Of a DNA stretch of 64,000 nucleotides, positions 8,514 to 18,000 are shown piece by piece. The notes beneath the pieces are model-generated. The model had not been told where the DNA came from, ran no database searches, and saw only the letters and a list, made by a program, of their open reading frames with translations. The position numbers were made by a program, and so were the translations under genes. Each line of letters opens with the position of its first letter. The stretch's first letter is position 1. Origin of the DNA: JABWBD01 sp040768665 (lineage in GTDB: Bacteria > Planctomycetota > Planctomycetia > Pirellulales > Thermoguttaceae); the NCBI GenBank assembly GCA_040768665.1, contig JAXGMN010000037.1, positions 1-64,000 on the forward strand, given 5' to 3'.

Positions 8514-9911
8514 ATGAAAGCTGCAAAGCAAGGGACCACCGGTTTCACTCGCCGCGAGGCACTGCAAATCGGACTCGGGACGATCTTCAACGCGGCGGTT
8601 GCAGCGTCCAGGGCGCCGGCGGCGGACGCAGCCGAACGAGAACGCCTGGCCATTTCCTTCTGGATCTGGGCGTTGTGGGACACGGGAACCCATGGTTTCT
8701 TCAACGATCTCGAGCTCCGCATGACGGAACTGGTCGAGCGCGGCTTCAACTGCATCCGCATCGAAGGGGGAGCCGGAATCACGCATGACGCCAACGGCAA
8801 GCCGCGCGGGGAGCTGGTATTCTATCCCGCGGTCCCCGGCCACGCCCATTTCACCCGGCAGATGGAGCACATGACCGGTGGTCGCGTCGATCTGATGCGG
8901 CGGTTGATCGAACTCTGCACCGTCGCGAAACGCCACAACGTCAAGGTGATCCTCTCAAGCTGGTATTACCTGCACACGTTCTGGTTTACCGACAAGAGTG
9001 TGACGTCCGAGCTGCTGGGCCTGCCCCCGGAACAACGCTTCCTCCGTTTCGCCCAAGGGCTGGACCGGATCCTCGAAGAGCTGAAACAGAGAGGCATGGC
9101 CGACACCATCGCCGCCGCCGAGATCTTCAACGAGGTGAACGGAATGGATTTTCTCGGCGGCTATGGATCGCAGAAGAAGCCCGCCGATTTGCTGAACAAG
9201 TTCCGGAGCCTGCATGAAGAGGCTTTGGAACTGCTGAAATCACGGCACCCGGATATCCGGTTCGCCCTGGACACCAGCACGCCATGGGTCAATCCCGACT
9301 TCGTCCCGCGCAACGCGCAGGTATGGACGTTCCACAGCTACTACCTGTGGGATGTCTACAAAGTCTTCGAGCAGAATTTGCTCGGCAGCGCGGTCGACCT
9401 TGCCGACCCGGCAAGCTACGCTCCGATCCGCCGTTTCCTCCGCCGCGATCTCGTGCCGTTCCAGGCGGTCCTCGACAGCCGTCAGGGGCGCCCGCCCATC
9501 GCGCCCGGCTGGTATCGCCGCATCTGGCTGTATCGCAATCTCGATCCGAACGCCATGCCGGAGCTGGAGCGTCTGTTGCAGGAAAACCTGGAAAAGCACA
9601 TCGACCAGTACAAACGAAAGGCCACCGACGCGGTCCAACAGGCCGTGAAACTGCGTGACGAGATTTTCCCCGGCATCCCGCTGGTACTGGGCGAAGGCGT
9701 CAGCTATTGCGCGGACCGCCGTCTCCGCTGGGAGGAGCGCAGCGACGCCTACTGGGAAGTCGTCGAGCACGCCGCCCGCGCCTACCGCGAGCACGGATTG
9801 TGGGGCGCCGTAGCACGCACGAATTCCGGACCGGAAGACCCGGTCTGGCACGAATACCCCGAACGCCTTCAGCGAGTCAACGCCACGTTCCTGGGGAAGA
9901 AAGTCTCGTGA
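8514..9911 (+). CDS. Cellulase-like glycoside hydrolase (TIM barrel), Tat-exported
   Basis: This 465-residue protein starts at the ATG with AAAGGAGC just upstream. A twin-arginine leader TRREALQIGLG (12-22) precedes an Ala-rich cleavage region. The fold is that of GH5-like cellulases. EIFNEVNG holds a probable acid/base Asn-Glu pair (N207-E208), and VLGEGVSY holds a candidate nucleophile (E394) late in the chain. The spacing is longer than in classical GH5 enzymes, so an unclassified cellulase-like family is more likely. The substrate is probably a beta-linked oligosaccharide. It starts 22 bases after the antiporter stop. Confidence 0.75.
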   Translation: MKAAKQGTTGFTRREALQIGLGTIFNAAVAASRAPAADAAERERLAISFWIWALWDTGTHGFFNDLELRMTELVERGFNCIRIEGGAGITHDANGKPRGELVFYPAVPGHAHFTRQMEHMTGGRVDLMRRLIELCTVAKRHNVKVILSSWYYLHTFWFTDKSVTSELLGLPPEQRFLRFAQGLDRILEELKQRGMADTIAAAEIFNEVNGMDFLGGYGSQKKPADLLNKFRSLHEEALELLKSRHPDIRFALDTSTPWVNPDFVPRNAQVWTFHSYYLWDVYKVFEQNLLGSAVDLADPASYAPIRRFLRRDLVPFQAVLDSRQGRPPIAPGWYRRIWLYRNLDPNAMPELERLLQENLEKHIDQYKRKATDAVQQAVKLRDEIFPGIPLVLGEGVSYCADRRLRWEERSDAYWEVVEHAARAYREHGLWGAVARTNSGPEDPVWHEYPERLQRVNATFLGKKVS

Positions 9912-10010
9912 CCCGGGGCGCGCCCGGCAATACCAATAGGGTCATCGCCTTGATCTTCTCCCGCACCCGGCCGAGGTTGGTCGTCGGGAGCGCCGCCAAT
10001 CCTATAGGAT

Positions 10011-10883
10011 TCACTCGACGTTGTTCAGAGGCAGGGGCTCACCGGAGACGAACAGATCGTCGTGCTGGGTCTGGGCGAGTCGGATCACGAGCAGTTTTTG
10101 CTCGGATTTCCCGGCAGTGGTGGTTGTGAAGAAAGAATGACCGATGCTGCCGGGCCGATTGGATAGACTGCTCAACAGGATTAGATCACCGGGTGAAAGC
10201 GTCGCGGAAATGCTCAGATCGTCGAAGGCAAGCCGGTCGCGCCCGGGCTCGAGTCGCAGTGCGCCCTCGCTGGCCACCCAGCTCTGCCGAGGGGGTCCGT
10301 AGTGGACTTCCGGCACAAGTTCCAGCCTTACGCGGCCATCGGGCTCGGGCCAGGCGGCCAGGGCGAAAATGCCTTGTGCCTTGGGATAGCTGCGTCCGCC
10401 AACCACGCCCGATTTGCATCGGAGCACCGGTAGTTCGTCGTACACGCCCGAGGCCATGACTTCACTCCGCTGGCCGCAGTGGGCCTGGAGGTGCCGGCGA
10501 ACGACCCGCGGTGGGGAAACCAGCGGCTTGAGCTTCGCCGGCTCCGTATCGGCCGTGGCCGCAGGCTTGTGATCCAGCTCCATCAGGTTGGCCAGCGTCA
10601 AGGGAATCCTGCCGCCGACGAGACCGACGCGGAACCCGCTTTGCGAGAGATTCTGCCGCAGCGCCGGCGGGAAATGCTGCTCGTCCACCTCCTCCCACAG
10701 ATCCTGATTGGATTGGGGGTCGCCCAACGGGACCGAGACGAAGAAAATCTCCAGCACTGTGCTGTCAGGTGGCAAACCGGCAGCCTTCAAAGGAGATTTT
10801 TCGGCTTCGTGCGCAATGGTTGTACAACCGCCGAGAACGGCAGCGGTCGCCACGAGCAGCATTTGGCTCCGCAAAAACGCCAT
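10011..10883 (-). CDS. Putative lipoprotein of unknown function
   Basis: This 290-residue protein has a lipoprotein signal (LLVATAAVLGGCTT, lipobox Cys at residue 20). No enzymatic motif is recognised. Segments such as STVLEIFFVSVPLGDP and QDLWEEVDEQHFPPALRQNL recall a conserved planctomycete envelope-protein family, but no function is known to me. It is a single gene, convergent with the cellulase-like gene. The 99-bp gap between them ends in the small palindrome AATCCTATAGGATT (9998-10011). Confidence 0.65.
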   Translation of the reverse strand: MAFLRSQMLLVATAAVLGGCTTIAHEAEKSPLKAAGLPPDSTVLEIFFVSVPLGDPQSNQDLWEEVDEQHFPPALRQNLSQSGFRVGLVGGRIPLTLANLMELDHKPAATADTEPAKLKPLVSPPRVVRRHLQAHCGQRSEVMASGVYDELPVLRCKSGVVGGRSYPKAQGIFALAAWPEPDGRVRLELVPEVHYGPPRQSWVASEGALRLEPGRDRLAFDDLSISATLSPGDLILLSSLSNRPGSIGHSFFTTTTAGKSEQKLLVIRLAQTQHDDLFVSGEPLPLNNVE

Positions 10884-11044
10884 GCAACTGCAGTCGAGGG
10901 AGGAGAGAAGTCAGGGGCGATGAGCGGCGGAAGGCTAGCGAAATGGCGGAGAAAAGTCAATGGGAATGGCCCGGCGACATCCATCGACCGATTACAGGTG
11001 CGTAGGGCCTTTAGACGCCGTAGAAGCACGAGTCGACCAGACAT

Positions 11045-11101
11045 TGTAGGGTGGATTTCAATCCACCCTTATTTTTGGGGCGGATTGAAATCCACCCTAC
11101 A
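11045..11101. repeat. GTAGGGTGGATT repeat, copy 2
   Basis: This copy is the most symmetrical. GTAGGGTGGATTTCAATCC at the left end is complementary to the right end (GGATTGAAATCCACCCTAC) apart from the centre. It lies between two divergent-flank genes (10883 start and 11209 stop), with a copy of another repeat at 11136-11172 directly after it. Confidence 0.75.
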
Positions 11102-11135
11102 GCAAAATGCGCAAGTCATTCTCTTGCAGCCGTTT

Positions 11136-11172
11136 ACATCGCCCGACCGGGGCAAATTCGGTGGTGGCGTTT
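11136..11172. repeat. Dispersed intergenic repeat, copy 2 (CATCGCCC...GGTGGTGGCG)
   Basis: This is similar to 121-158: ACATCGCCC, ACCGGGG and TCGGTGGTGGCGTTT occur in the same order. It lies 37 bases beyond the stop codon of the solute-binding protein gene at 11209. Confidence 0.5.
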
Positions 11173-11208
11173 ATAGTTTGAGCAGGTATAGCGGAAACGG
11201 CGCACTTC

Positions 11209-12234
11209 TTACCCCCCAGTCCGGACACCGGTGAACTGCTCGCGGATGAATTCCGCGGCGACGTCCCATTTCTCGGCGGCGGCCTCGAAATCGACCTGCA
11301 TCGGCTTGGCGGTCTCGGGCGTCTCGACTCGAACGTCGGCCTGGACGTCCTTGCCGAGCGGAATCTGGGCACTGGGGCCGGCTGCCAGCTTGGCTTCCAC
11401 TTCCGGTGAGAGGAGATATGCGACGAGCCGTCTGGCTGCTTCGGGATTCGGACCGCCGGCGAGGATGCCGAGGGTGTTCGGGATGAAGAGCGTGCCGAAT
11501 CCGTCGTCGCCCTGGTCCGGGTAGACGATCTCGATCGGCATCCCCTTCTCGCGCTCGATGATCGCGTCGTCGGTATCGGTCAGGCCGAACGCCAACTGCC
11601 CGGATGCCACCGAGAGTGCGACCTGCTTGTTGCCCGCCAGGATACGGACCTGGTTGTCTTTCAGGTCGTGAAAATACCGCTTCGCCTTTTCGTCGCCCCA
11701 GTAGGCAAACAGGCACGCGGCGTGCGTGGCGGTCGTGCCGAATAGCGGCTTTGCGATCCCCGCCTTGCCCTGCCATTTCGGATCGGCGAGGTCCCGGATC
11801 GAGGTCGGACGTTCCGACTCCGGCACGAGCTCCGTATTGACGATCAGAACTCGTGCCCTGGCCGCGAAGCCGTGCCACGTGCCCAGCGGCGACCGGAACA
11901 TGGGAGGATAGGTTTCGGCTACGGGCGGCTGATACGACGCCAGCAGGTCTTCTCTCTGCAGTCGCAGGGTGTTCAGGATTTCGTTGTTCCAGAATACGTC
12001 GCATCGAGGGCGGCCACGCTCGGCAAGGATCGCTTCGGCCAGCCCGACCGTTTTCGTCGCTTCGGTATCGAATTTCGGAAGCACGGTGATTCCCGTTTCG
12101 CGGGTGAACTCGGCGAAGATCGGTTCGGAGAACTCGCGATCGAGGGCCGTGTAGACAACGACTTCCGGACCCGAAGCCGTCCAGCAACCGGCGACCAGAA
12201 GCGATGCGGAGGCAATACTGAGGAGGCGTGACAT
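11209..12234 (-). CDS. ABC transporter solute-binding lipoprotein, iron(III)/FutA-like
   Basis: This 341-residue protein has a lipobox (SLLVAGCWT, Cys at residue 17). It matches family 1 extracellular solute-binding proteins of the iron type: EVVVYTALDREFSEPIFAEF, then RCDVFWNNEI, then GTLFIPNTLGILAGGPNPEA and a C-terminal YLLSPEVEAKLA segment. Such proteins deliver Fe3+ or small organic ligands to an ABC importer. No permease or ATPase gene is beside it here, so its transporter must be elsewhere or the gene is an orphan. The start is the ATG at 12232-12234. Ligand assignment is by family resemblance only. Confidence 0.82.
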   Translation of the reverse strand: MSRLLSIASASLLVAGCWTASGPEVVVYTALDREFSEPIFAEFTRETGITVLPKFDTEATKTVGLAEAILAERGRPRCDVFWNNEILNTLRLQREDLLASYQPPVAETYPPMFRSPLGTWHGFAARARVLIVNTELVPESERPTSIRDLADPKWQGKAGIAKPLFGTTATHAACLFAYWGDEKAKRYFHDLKDNQVRILAGNKQVALSVASGQLAFGLTDTDDAIIEREKGMPIEIVYPDQGDDGFGTLFIPNTLGILAGGPNPEAARRLVAYLLSPEVEAKLAAGPSAQIPLGKDVQADVRVETPETAKPMQVDFEAAAEKWDVAAEFIREQFTGVRTGG

Positions 12235-12434
12235 GGCGGTTGGTTCAATGCGATCCGATGCGGATTGGTGGCGAGGGCGGCGCCGGGGCCGGTTACCAAA
12301 TGTAGAATAGGGTAAGGGTTTTGGTTTTGAGCGGCAACCGAACGATCGGGCGAGGCTGGGTGAAAAGAGACCTTCGGCCAAAATCGGACTCCGCACCCCA
12401 CCGTTGTAAACAGCAAGGAGCCGCAAGCAGGGGT

Positions 12435-13961
12435 ATGGACAGAGGTTACGTCCTGAGGCGGGCACTGTTGCTGGCGGTCTCCGTCTGGTGCGCGGGATGC
12501 GGGGGTGAAGCAACGCGGCCGGCACCGCCTGGTCGCGGGAATGCTGCGGGTGCGCCGAGTCCGGCAGCCGTTTCCGCAGCGGCAACGAAGAGTCCGCAGC
12601 CCGGCCGCTCGGAAGCGGCCGGGCTGCTCAAGCGCCCTGCGGGCTCGCAGGGGGACGAGGGAGAGAGCCCGGCCGCACTCGCCGATCTCCTCGAGAGCAG
12701 TGATCCGCCGGCCGCGAGGTCGAGAATGCCGCGGGTCGAGGTCGATGAGCGCCGGGCGGCAGCGGCGGGGATTCGAAAAGTGAGCGGCAGACGCCTGACG
12801 TTGTTCACCGATCTGCCGCCGCAGCCGGAGATCGAAAGTCTGCCGACCGCGTTCGAGCAAGCATTCGTGCAGTGGTGCGAGTACTTTGCCGTCGACTCGG
12901 CGTCGCATGCCGACTGGTCGATGCTTGGCTTCTTGATGCAGGATAAGGATCGCTTTGCGGAATCGGGGCTGCTGCCCGAGTACGTGCCGCCTTTCGAGCA
13001 CGGTTTTTCGATCGACGACGTGCTCTGGGTTTGCGAACAGCAGAGCGACTATTACCGGCGCCATCTTGTGCTGCACGAGGGGACGCACGGTTTCATGAAT
13101 ACGATCCTGGGCGGGTGCGGACCGCCGTGGTATACCGAAGGAATGGCGGAATTGCTGGCGACCCACCGTTTCGAGAACGGACGGCTTGAACTGAGGACGA
13201 TGCCGGCCGCCCGGGATGAGGTGCCCATGTGGGGCCGGATCAAGATCATTCGAGACGCTTATTCGGCGGGGCAGGCGTGGAATGTCCGAACAATCCTGGA
13301 GTACCGGGGCAACGGCCGGCACGAGACGGAGCCGTATGCCTGGGACTGGGGGCTTACTTCGCTCTTGGACCGCCATCCGGCGTACCAACGACGGTTTCGC
13401 GAGCTTGCCGGCTATGTGACCGACCCGCGATTCCAAGACCATTTTGCGCGGCTCTATGCCGAGGATTGGGACGAAATCTCCGAGCAGTGGCAGGTGTTCG
13501 TGGCAGACTTGGAGTACGGCTACGACGTGGCTCGCAACGCCATCGATTTTCAACGCGGCAGTCCGCTGCCGACGGAAGGGGCGAAGGTGAGCGTTGCGGC
13601 GGATCGCGGGTGGCAGAGCAGCGGCATCGAACTTCAGGCGGACAGGTGCTACCGTTTGCGAGCCTCAGGCCGCTACCAGATCGCCGACCAGCCGCAGATT
13701 TGGTGGTGCGAGCCCGGAGGCGTTTCGCTCCGCTACTACCATGGGCGCCCCTTGGGGATTCTGCTGGCCGCCGTGCACCCCGCGGAGAGGTCGGCTGAGG
13801 AGCCGACGCCGCTGATCCAGCCTGTTGCGATCGGCCTCGGTGGCGATCTGACTCCCCAGCGGGCCGGGACGCTGTACTTGCGGGTCAACGATTCGGGAGC
13901 GGAGTTGGGGGATAATGCGGGTGGATTGAGCGTGGAGATTGGGTGGGGAGGAGGTTCTTAG
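12435..13961 (+). CDS. Lipoprotein with HExxH metallopeptidase-like domain and C-terminal lectin-like domain
   Basis: This 508-residue protein starts at 12435, and the lipobox WCAGC places the modified Cys at about residue 17. After a Pro/Ala-rich linker comes a putative zinc-peptidase region: LVLHEGTHGF gives H214, E215 and H218, and WYTEGMAELL supplies a third ligand, E235. This is a gluzincin-like arrangement. The last 130 residues (GWQSSGIELQADRCYRLRAS, then plain beta strands ending in GTLYLRVNDSG) resemble the LecA/PA-IL galactophilic lectin fold; that is an inference from pattern only. A REP-like palindrome (12596-12627) lies in frame in the linker. It is probably anchored in the outer or cytoplasmic membrane and acts on cell-surface material. 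Confidence 0.7.
   Translation: MDRGYVLRRALLLAVSVWCAGCGGEATRPAPPGRGNAAGAPSPAAVSAAATKSPQPGRSEAAGLLKRPAGSQGDEGESPAALADLLESSDPPAARSRMPRVEVDERRAAAAGIRKVSGRRLTLFTDLPPQPEIESLPTAFEQAFVQWCEYFAVDSASHADWSMLGFLMQDKDRFAESGLLPEYVPPFEHGFSIDDVLWVCEQQSDYYRRHLVLHEGTHGFMNTILGGCGPPWYTEGMAELLATHRFENGRLELRTMPAARDEVPMWGRIKIIRDAYSAGQAWNVRTILEYRGNGRHETEPYAWDWGLTSLLDRHPAYQRRFRELAGYVTDPRFQDHFARLYAEDWDEISEQWQVFVADLEYGYDVARNAIDFQRGSPLPTEGAKVSVAADRGWQSSGIELQADRCYRLRASGRYQIADQPQIWWCEPGGVSLRYYHGRPLGILLAAVHPAERSAEEPTPLIQPVAIGLGGDLTPQRAGTLYLRVNDSGAELGDNAGGLSVEIGWGGGS
12596..12627. repeat. GCAGCCCGGC palindrome inside coding sequence
   Basis: A perfect 14-bp stem (12596-12609 with 12614-12627) and a CGGA loop lie in frame in the low-complexity linker of the HExxH lipoprotein (PQPGRSEAAGLL). 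It is the same sequence as the intergenic hairpin at 30361-30393, except that one stem base pair is changed on both sides. Confidence 0.85.
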
Positions 13962-14081
13962 AGGCCCTAACGTAAGCAGCCCGGCTGCTCTCAATCGGGC
14001 CGCGGTAACTCGGGCATGGGAATTGATGGTAGCAGCCGGGTTGCTGGCACCCGCTCGGCAGGGGTTTTGTTGGGCCTCTTA
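13961..14081. repeat. Composite palindrome filling a convergent intergenic gap
   Basis: Outer arms GAGGCCCTAAC (13961-13971) and GTTGGGCCTCTTA (14069-14081) are nearly complementary. Inside are two AGCAGCC-type palindromes (13977-13990 and 14032-14047). The element spans the whole space between the convergent stops at 13961 and 14079, so it is a good candidate bidirectional terminator. The TTTTGTT-GGGCCTCTTAG end is shared with the repeat at 32501-32598. Confidence 0.65.
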
Positions 14082-14396
14082 GTCCTCTTCTGCCGGTTTG
14101 CGCAGGGCGAGAAGCACTCGGTAGGCGGTCAGCAGGAGGAAGGCTCCGCCGATGGCGGCCAGGAAGCCGAGCGGGCTGATCGGATTGAAGTCGCGCTGCT
14201 TGAGAACGTGGGTGAGTACGACGGGGCCCACCGTACTGCCGAGGATCCCGATAACGATCGTTCCCACGGCGCCCGCCGGCTCGCGCCCGGGCACCAGCGC
14301 GCGAGCAAGCAAGCCGGCCAATGTGCCAAAACCGACCCAGATCAGCACTACGTTGACACACTGTTGTGCATCCGGCGAGAGTTGAAACTCGGCCAC
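14079..14396 (-). CDS. GlsB/YeaQ/YmgE family small membrane protein
   Basis: This is a small hydrophobic protein of about 105 residues with three predicted membrane helices. The Gly-rich segments VGFGTLAGLLARALVPG and AVGTIVIGILGSTVGPVVL are typical of the GlsB/YeaQ/YmgE (transglycosylase-associated) family, which is linked to stress responses and has no proven enzymatic role. I chose the GTG at 14394-14396 because AGGAG lies 7 bases upstream. An ATG at 14414 has no ribosome-binding site and abuts a repeat element. It is convergent with the HExxH lipoprotein gene. Confidence 0.82.
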   Translation of the reverse strand: MAEFQLSPDAQQCVNVVLIWVGFGTLAGLLARALVPGREPAGAVGTIVIGILGSTVGPVVLTHVLKQRDFNPISPLGFLAAIGGAFLLLTAYRVLLALRKPAEED

Positions 14397-14418
14397 GGTT
14401 CGACTCCTGGGCATGCAA

Positions 14419-14510
14419 GGCTGAGGGGGCAGGCACCGCAACATCCTGGACCTGCACTCACGTTGCGCCGCCACGGGTTGCGGAACCAGTCCCCTTTTTC
14501 AGCACCCCAG
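14419..14510. repeat. GGGGACTGGCTC-family palindrome, inverted copy
   Basis: On the minus strand it reads GGGGACTGGTTCCGCAAC, a loop, then GTTGCGGTGCCTGCCCCC. The arms pair with the family's T-T mismatches. Outer sequences GGCTGA and TTTTTCAGC are also complementary. It fills the gap between the GlsB-like gene and the small lipoprotein gene. Confidence 0.8.
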
Positions 14511-14561
14511 CCCTGTCTCCACCAGCCGCGTGAATGGTTGCCGGCGGCTGAGCCCGACTCG

Positions 14562-14801
14562 CTACGGGACCCGCTCAAGCGCTGCTTCCTCGCGAGCTGC
14601 CTTCAGAGCGGCCGCTTCCCGGGCGAGCTTGAACTCGGGCCCCGGCGGGAAGTATTGGACATCGTCCTGGAGATAATAGGGGCTGGGAAGCGTCTGACCG
14701 CCAACATCCACCTGACAACCGGTCAGCCCCAGCGCGGCGACCAATCCCAGACCGGCCAACGTAATCCGCAGCGGGCGCCGTCGCTTGGTTGAGCCGCTCA
14801 T
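14562..14801 (-). CDS. Small lipoprotein of unknown function
   Basis: This 79-residue protein has a lipobox (ALGLTGCQVD, Cys at residue 28) after a positively charged leader. The mature part reads PYYLQDDVQYFPPGPEFKLA and ends in an Ala/Glu-rich helix. I recall similar short proteins in planctomycete genomes, with no assigned function. The start at 14801 is supported by GGAGGTGG just upstream; an in-frame ATG at 14825 has no such site. Confidence 0.7.
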   Translation of the reverse strand: MSGSTKRRRPLRITLAGLGLVAALGLTGCQVDVGGQTLPSPYYLQDDVQYFPPGPEFKLAREAAALKAAREEAALERVP

Positions 14802-15056
14802 CCGCCACCTCCGTGTGTTCATCAATGCACAGGTCTGCCCAAAAACGGCGCCCGGCCGGCGATAGTCTCCGGCTCGTACACCGCAAACGGCACAATCGTT
14901 ACGACCGTTATCGTCCGTGGGGGCCCTGCGACTTTACTGGCGGTTGAGAAAATCGTGCTCGACATTGCCCGGCGGTAATATGGTTGTATCGTGAAAGAGA
15001 GGCCGTCTGTTTTGTTATACACATGGCAGGGTTCCTTGCCACCAGAGGAGCGGGCA

Positions 15057-18000
15057 ATGATCGAGTCTCGAATTCGAACCGCGCGCGAGAGTCGCCGGCT
15101 TGTCCTATTCGCCGTCGGTTGGGCGCTCGCGATCGCCGCCCACCGAGGCTTTGGCGCGGACCTCGACAGTCGTGCCGTCCCCCCGCTGCCTTACTACGCC
15201 GCCTTTCAACCTTACTACGAAGGCGAGTACAAGGACGCGTTGAAGATCTTCCAGGAGCAGTGGCGCGGGGCCATCAAGAACGTGCAGACGCGGTGGATCG
15301 ACTCCATTTGCTATCACACGATGATGGGCGAGTGTTTCTACCAAATGGGGGATCCGGATCAGGCGATGGAGCAGTACACGGCGGCGCTGCGTCTGTACCT
15401 GACGTTTCCGGACTGGATGATTCGGGCCCAGTTTCCCGCGGCAGTTCGCCCCGATACGAGCAATGTCTATCGCCAGGTCCCGTGGGGCGTGAGCGCGCGG
15501 CAGGCTCAACCCGGCCATTTCCCATCGAGCGTCTTGATTTCGCAGGGGAGGATCGACAACAACGCGCCGTTCCGACAGGGGGGCGTGGTGCAGGCGCCGC
15601 TCCTGTTTCCCGTCAGCGTGAAGGAGATTGTCCGTACGACGGCCTTGGCGATTCGGCGACGGACGGAACTTCTGGGGCCGCTGTCGGAGCACGATCCGCT
15701 GACGTCCCAGTTGATCGCGGAGCTTTCGCGTCGTCCCGGTCCGCCGAACCATTGGTCTCAGGCATGGGTGGAGATCCCGCTTGCCTTGGCGCTGATCGCC
15801 GGGAACAAACAGGCGGAAGCCCTGCCGTTGTTGAACCGTTCGGTCGTTGTGGCAGGCCAGTTCGACCATCCGCTGACGTGCGTTGCTTTGTTCGAGCTGG
15901 GGCGGATGTCGCTTCTGCGGGGCGCATACCCGGAGGCGGTGAAGTATTTTGAGGAAGCAAGCTACGCGGCCGCGTTGTTCGAGGACCACGGAATGATCGA
16001 GGAGTCGCTTCGCAACGCGGCGCGGGCGCACCTTCTGGCGAACCGGCGGGTGTTTTATGCGCCCCTGGTGCCGGCGGCGCAGTGGGCGCGGACGAAGAGC
16101 GAACGGCAAGTGCACACCTCGCTGCTGCTCTCGGCTGCGGAGAACCAACTGATATTGGAAAGAACTCGGGAAGCGTCGGCGACACTGGAGGAGGCGCGAG
16201 GGCTCATCGGGCGGCGAACCATGGGAGCCGGCCAGATCGGAGCGCGGCTCAGCTACCTGGCGGCGACGGTCCTGTTCCAGCAGCGGAATTTGGCGGCCGG
16301 CGGAGAGGCCCTTGCCAGCGCGATGAGCTTCATGCGGCGAGGGTCGCATTGGTTGTTCCAGATTCGAATGGTCGACCAGCGATACACGAGCGGGCGAATG
16401 AACACGCGCGGGGCGATCACGCCCCGCGCGGCCATGGAACTCTATGGGCGGCTGCTTCGCGATCCCGAGCCCGTCGACTGGGCATTGGACCCGATGGAAG
16501 CGCTCAGCGTGCTGGCGGTGCCGCATCCGGCGGCCTTCGAGCACTGGTTTCTGGTGGCCATGGGGCGGAAGGAGTTCGAGACCGCGCTGGAGATTGCCGA
16601 CCGGGCGCGGCGCCATCGCTTCTTCAGCTCGCTGGCGTTTGGCGGCCGTCTGACGTCGCTGCGGTGGATTCTGGAGGCACCTGATTCCCTGTTGAGTGCG
16701 GAGGGATTGCGACAACGGCAGGATTTGCTGGCCCAGTATCCCTTGTACCAGCAGCTCAGCCGGGAAGCCAGGCAGATTCGGGCGGGGCTGGAGGCCATGC
16801 CCTTGGTTGCCGCGACACAGGAAGAATTGCGGCAGCAGACGAAAGGATTCGATCGGCTCTCGGCAATCAGCGTGCAGCAAGAGGCGGTGTTGCGGGAGAT
16901 TGCCGTCCGCCGAGAGCCGGCTGCGCTGGTGTTTCCACCGCTTCACACGACCAAGGAAATTCAGGAGGCAATGCCCCAGGGCGCGGCCATGTTAGCGTTT
17001 TTCGCCGCCGGCGGCGACTTGTGGGCATTTCTAATCAACCGCGAACAGTACACGTACTGGCGGCTGAAGAATGCGTCGGCGTTAAGCAGGCAACTGGTAG
17101 GATTGTTGCGTGCGATGGGCCAGTTCGAGGCGAACCAGAAGCTGGCGGTCAAAGAATTGTCGGATTCCGCCTGGCGAGAATCGGCCCGCCAGGTGCTCGA
17201 TACCATCCTCGAGGGCTCCCAGGCCGACTTCTCGCAATCCTTCCCGGAACTGGTCATCGTTCCCGACGGCATTGCCTGGTATATTCCTTTCGAAGCGCTT
17301 ACGGTCCGGACCGGCGATCAACTCGTGCCGCTTATCTTGCGTACGCGGATCCGCTACGCGCCGACGGCGTCGCTGGCAATTGCCGATGGACGGGCGATCA
17401 ATCCCATGGCCAAGACGGCCGTGATTCCGGGGACGCTTTTCCCGCAGGACGAACCCTCGGTTGCCCAAGCGGCCTTCGAGGAACTGGCCGGGGTTCTGCC
17501 GGGAACCATTGCCCTGAAAGGCCCGGCGCTTCCCGCCCCGTCGTCCGTGTACGGCACGCTTCTGGACCGCCTGGTGGTCTTGGACGACATTTCCCAACCG
17601 GACGCCAATCCCTATTCCTGGTCGCCGATCCAGATCGACCGCGGCAAGCCGGGGAGCTCGCTGTCCGACTGGCTGACGCTGCCGTGGGGCGGTCCGTCGG
17701 TGGTTGTTCTGCCCGGCTTCCACACGGCGATGGAAAGCGGTTTGAAGAAAGTCGATCGGACGGCGCCGGGCGCGGAGATGTTCCTCTCGGTCTGCGGGTT
17801 GATGGCCAGCGGGGCACGGACCATTCTCCTGAGCCGTTGGCGAACCGGCGGGCAATCGAGCTTCGGCCTGGTCCGCGAGTTCACGCAGGAGTTGCCCCAC
17901 ACCACTCCGGCCGACGCGTGGCAGCGAGCCGTGCTGGTGGGGACCGATTCGCGGATCAACTTTGAAGCGGAGCCGCGGGTCAAAGACTCGGAGGGAGAAA

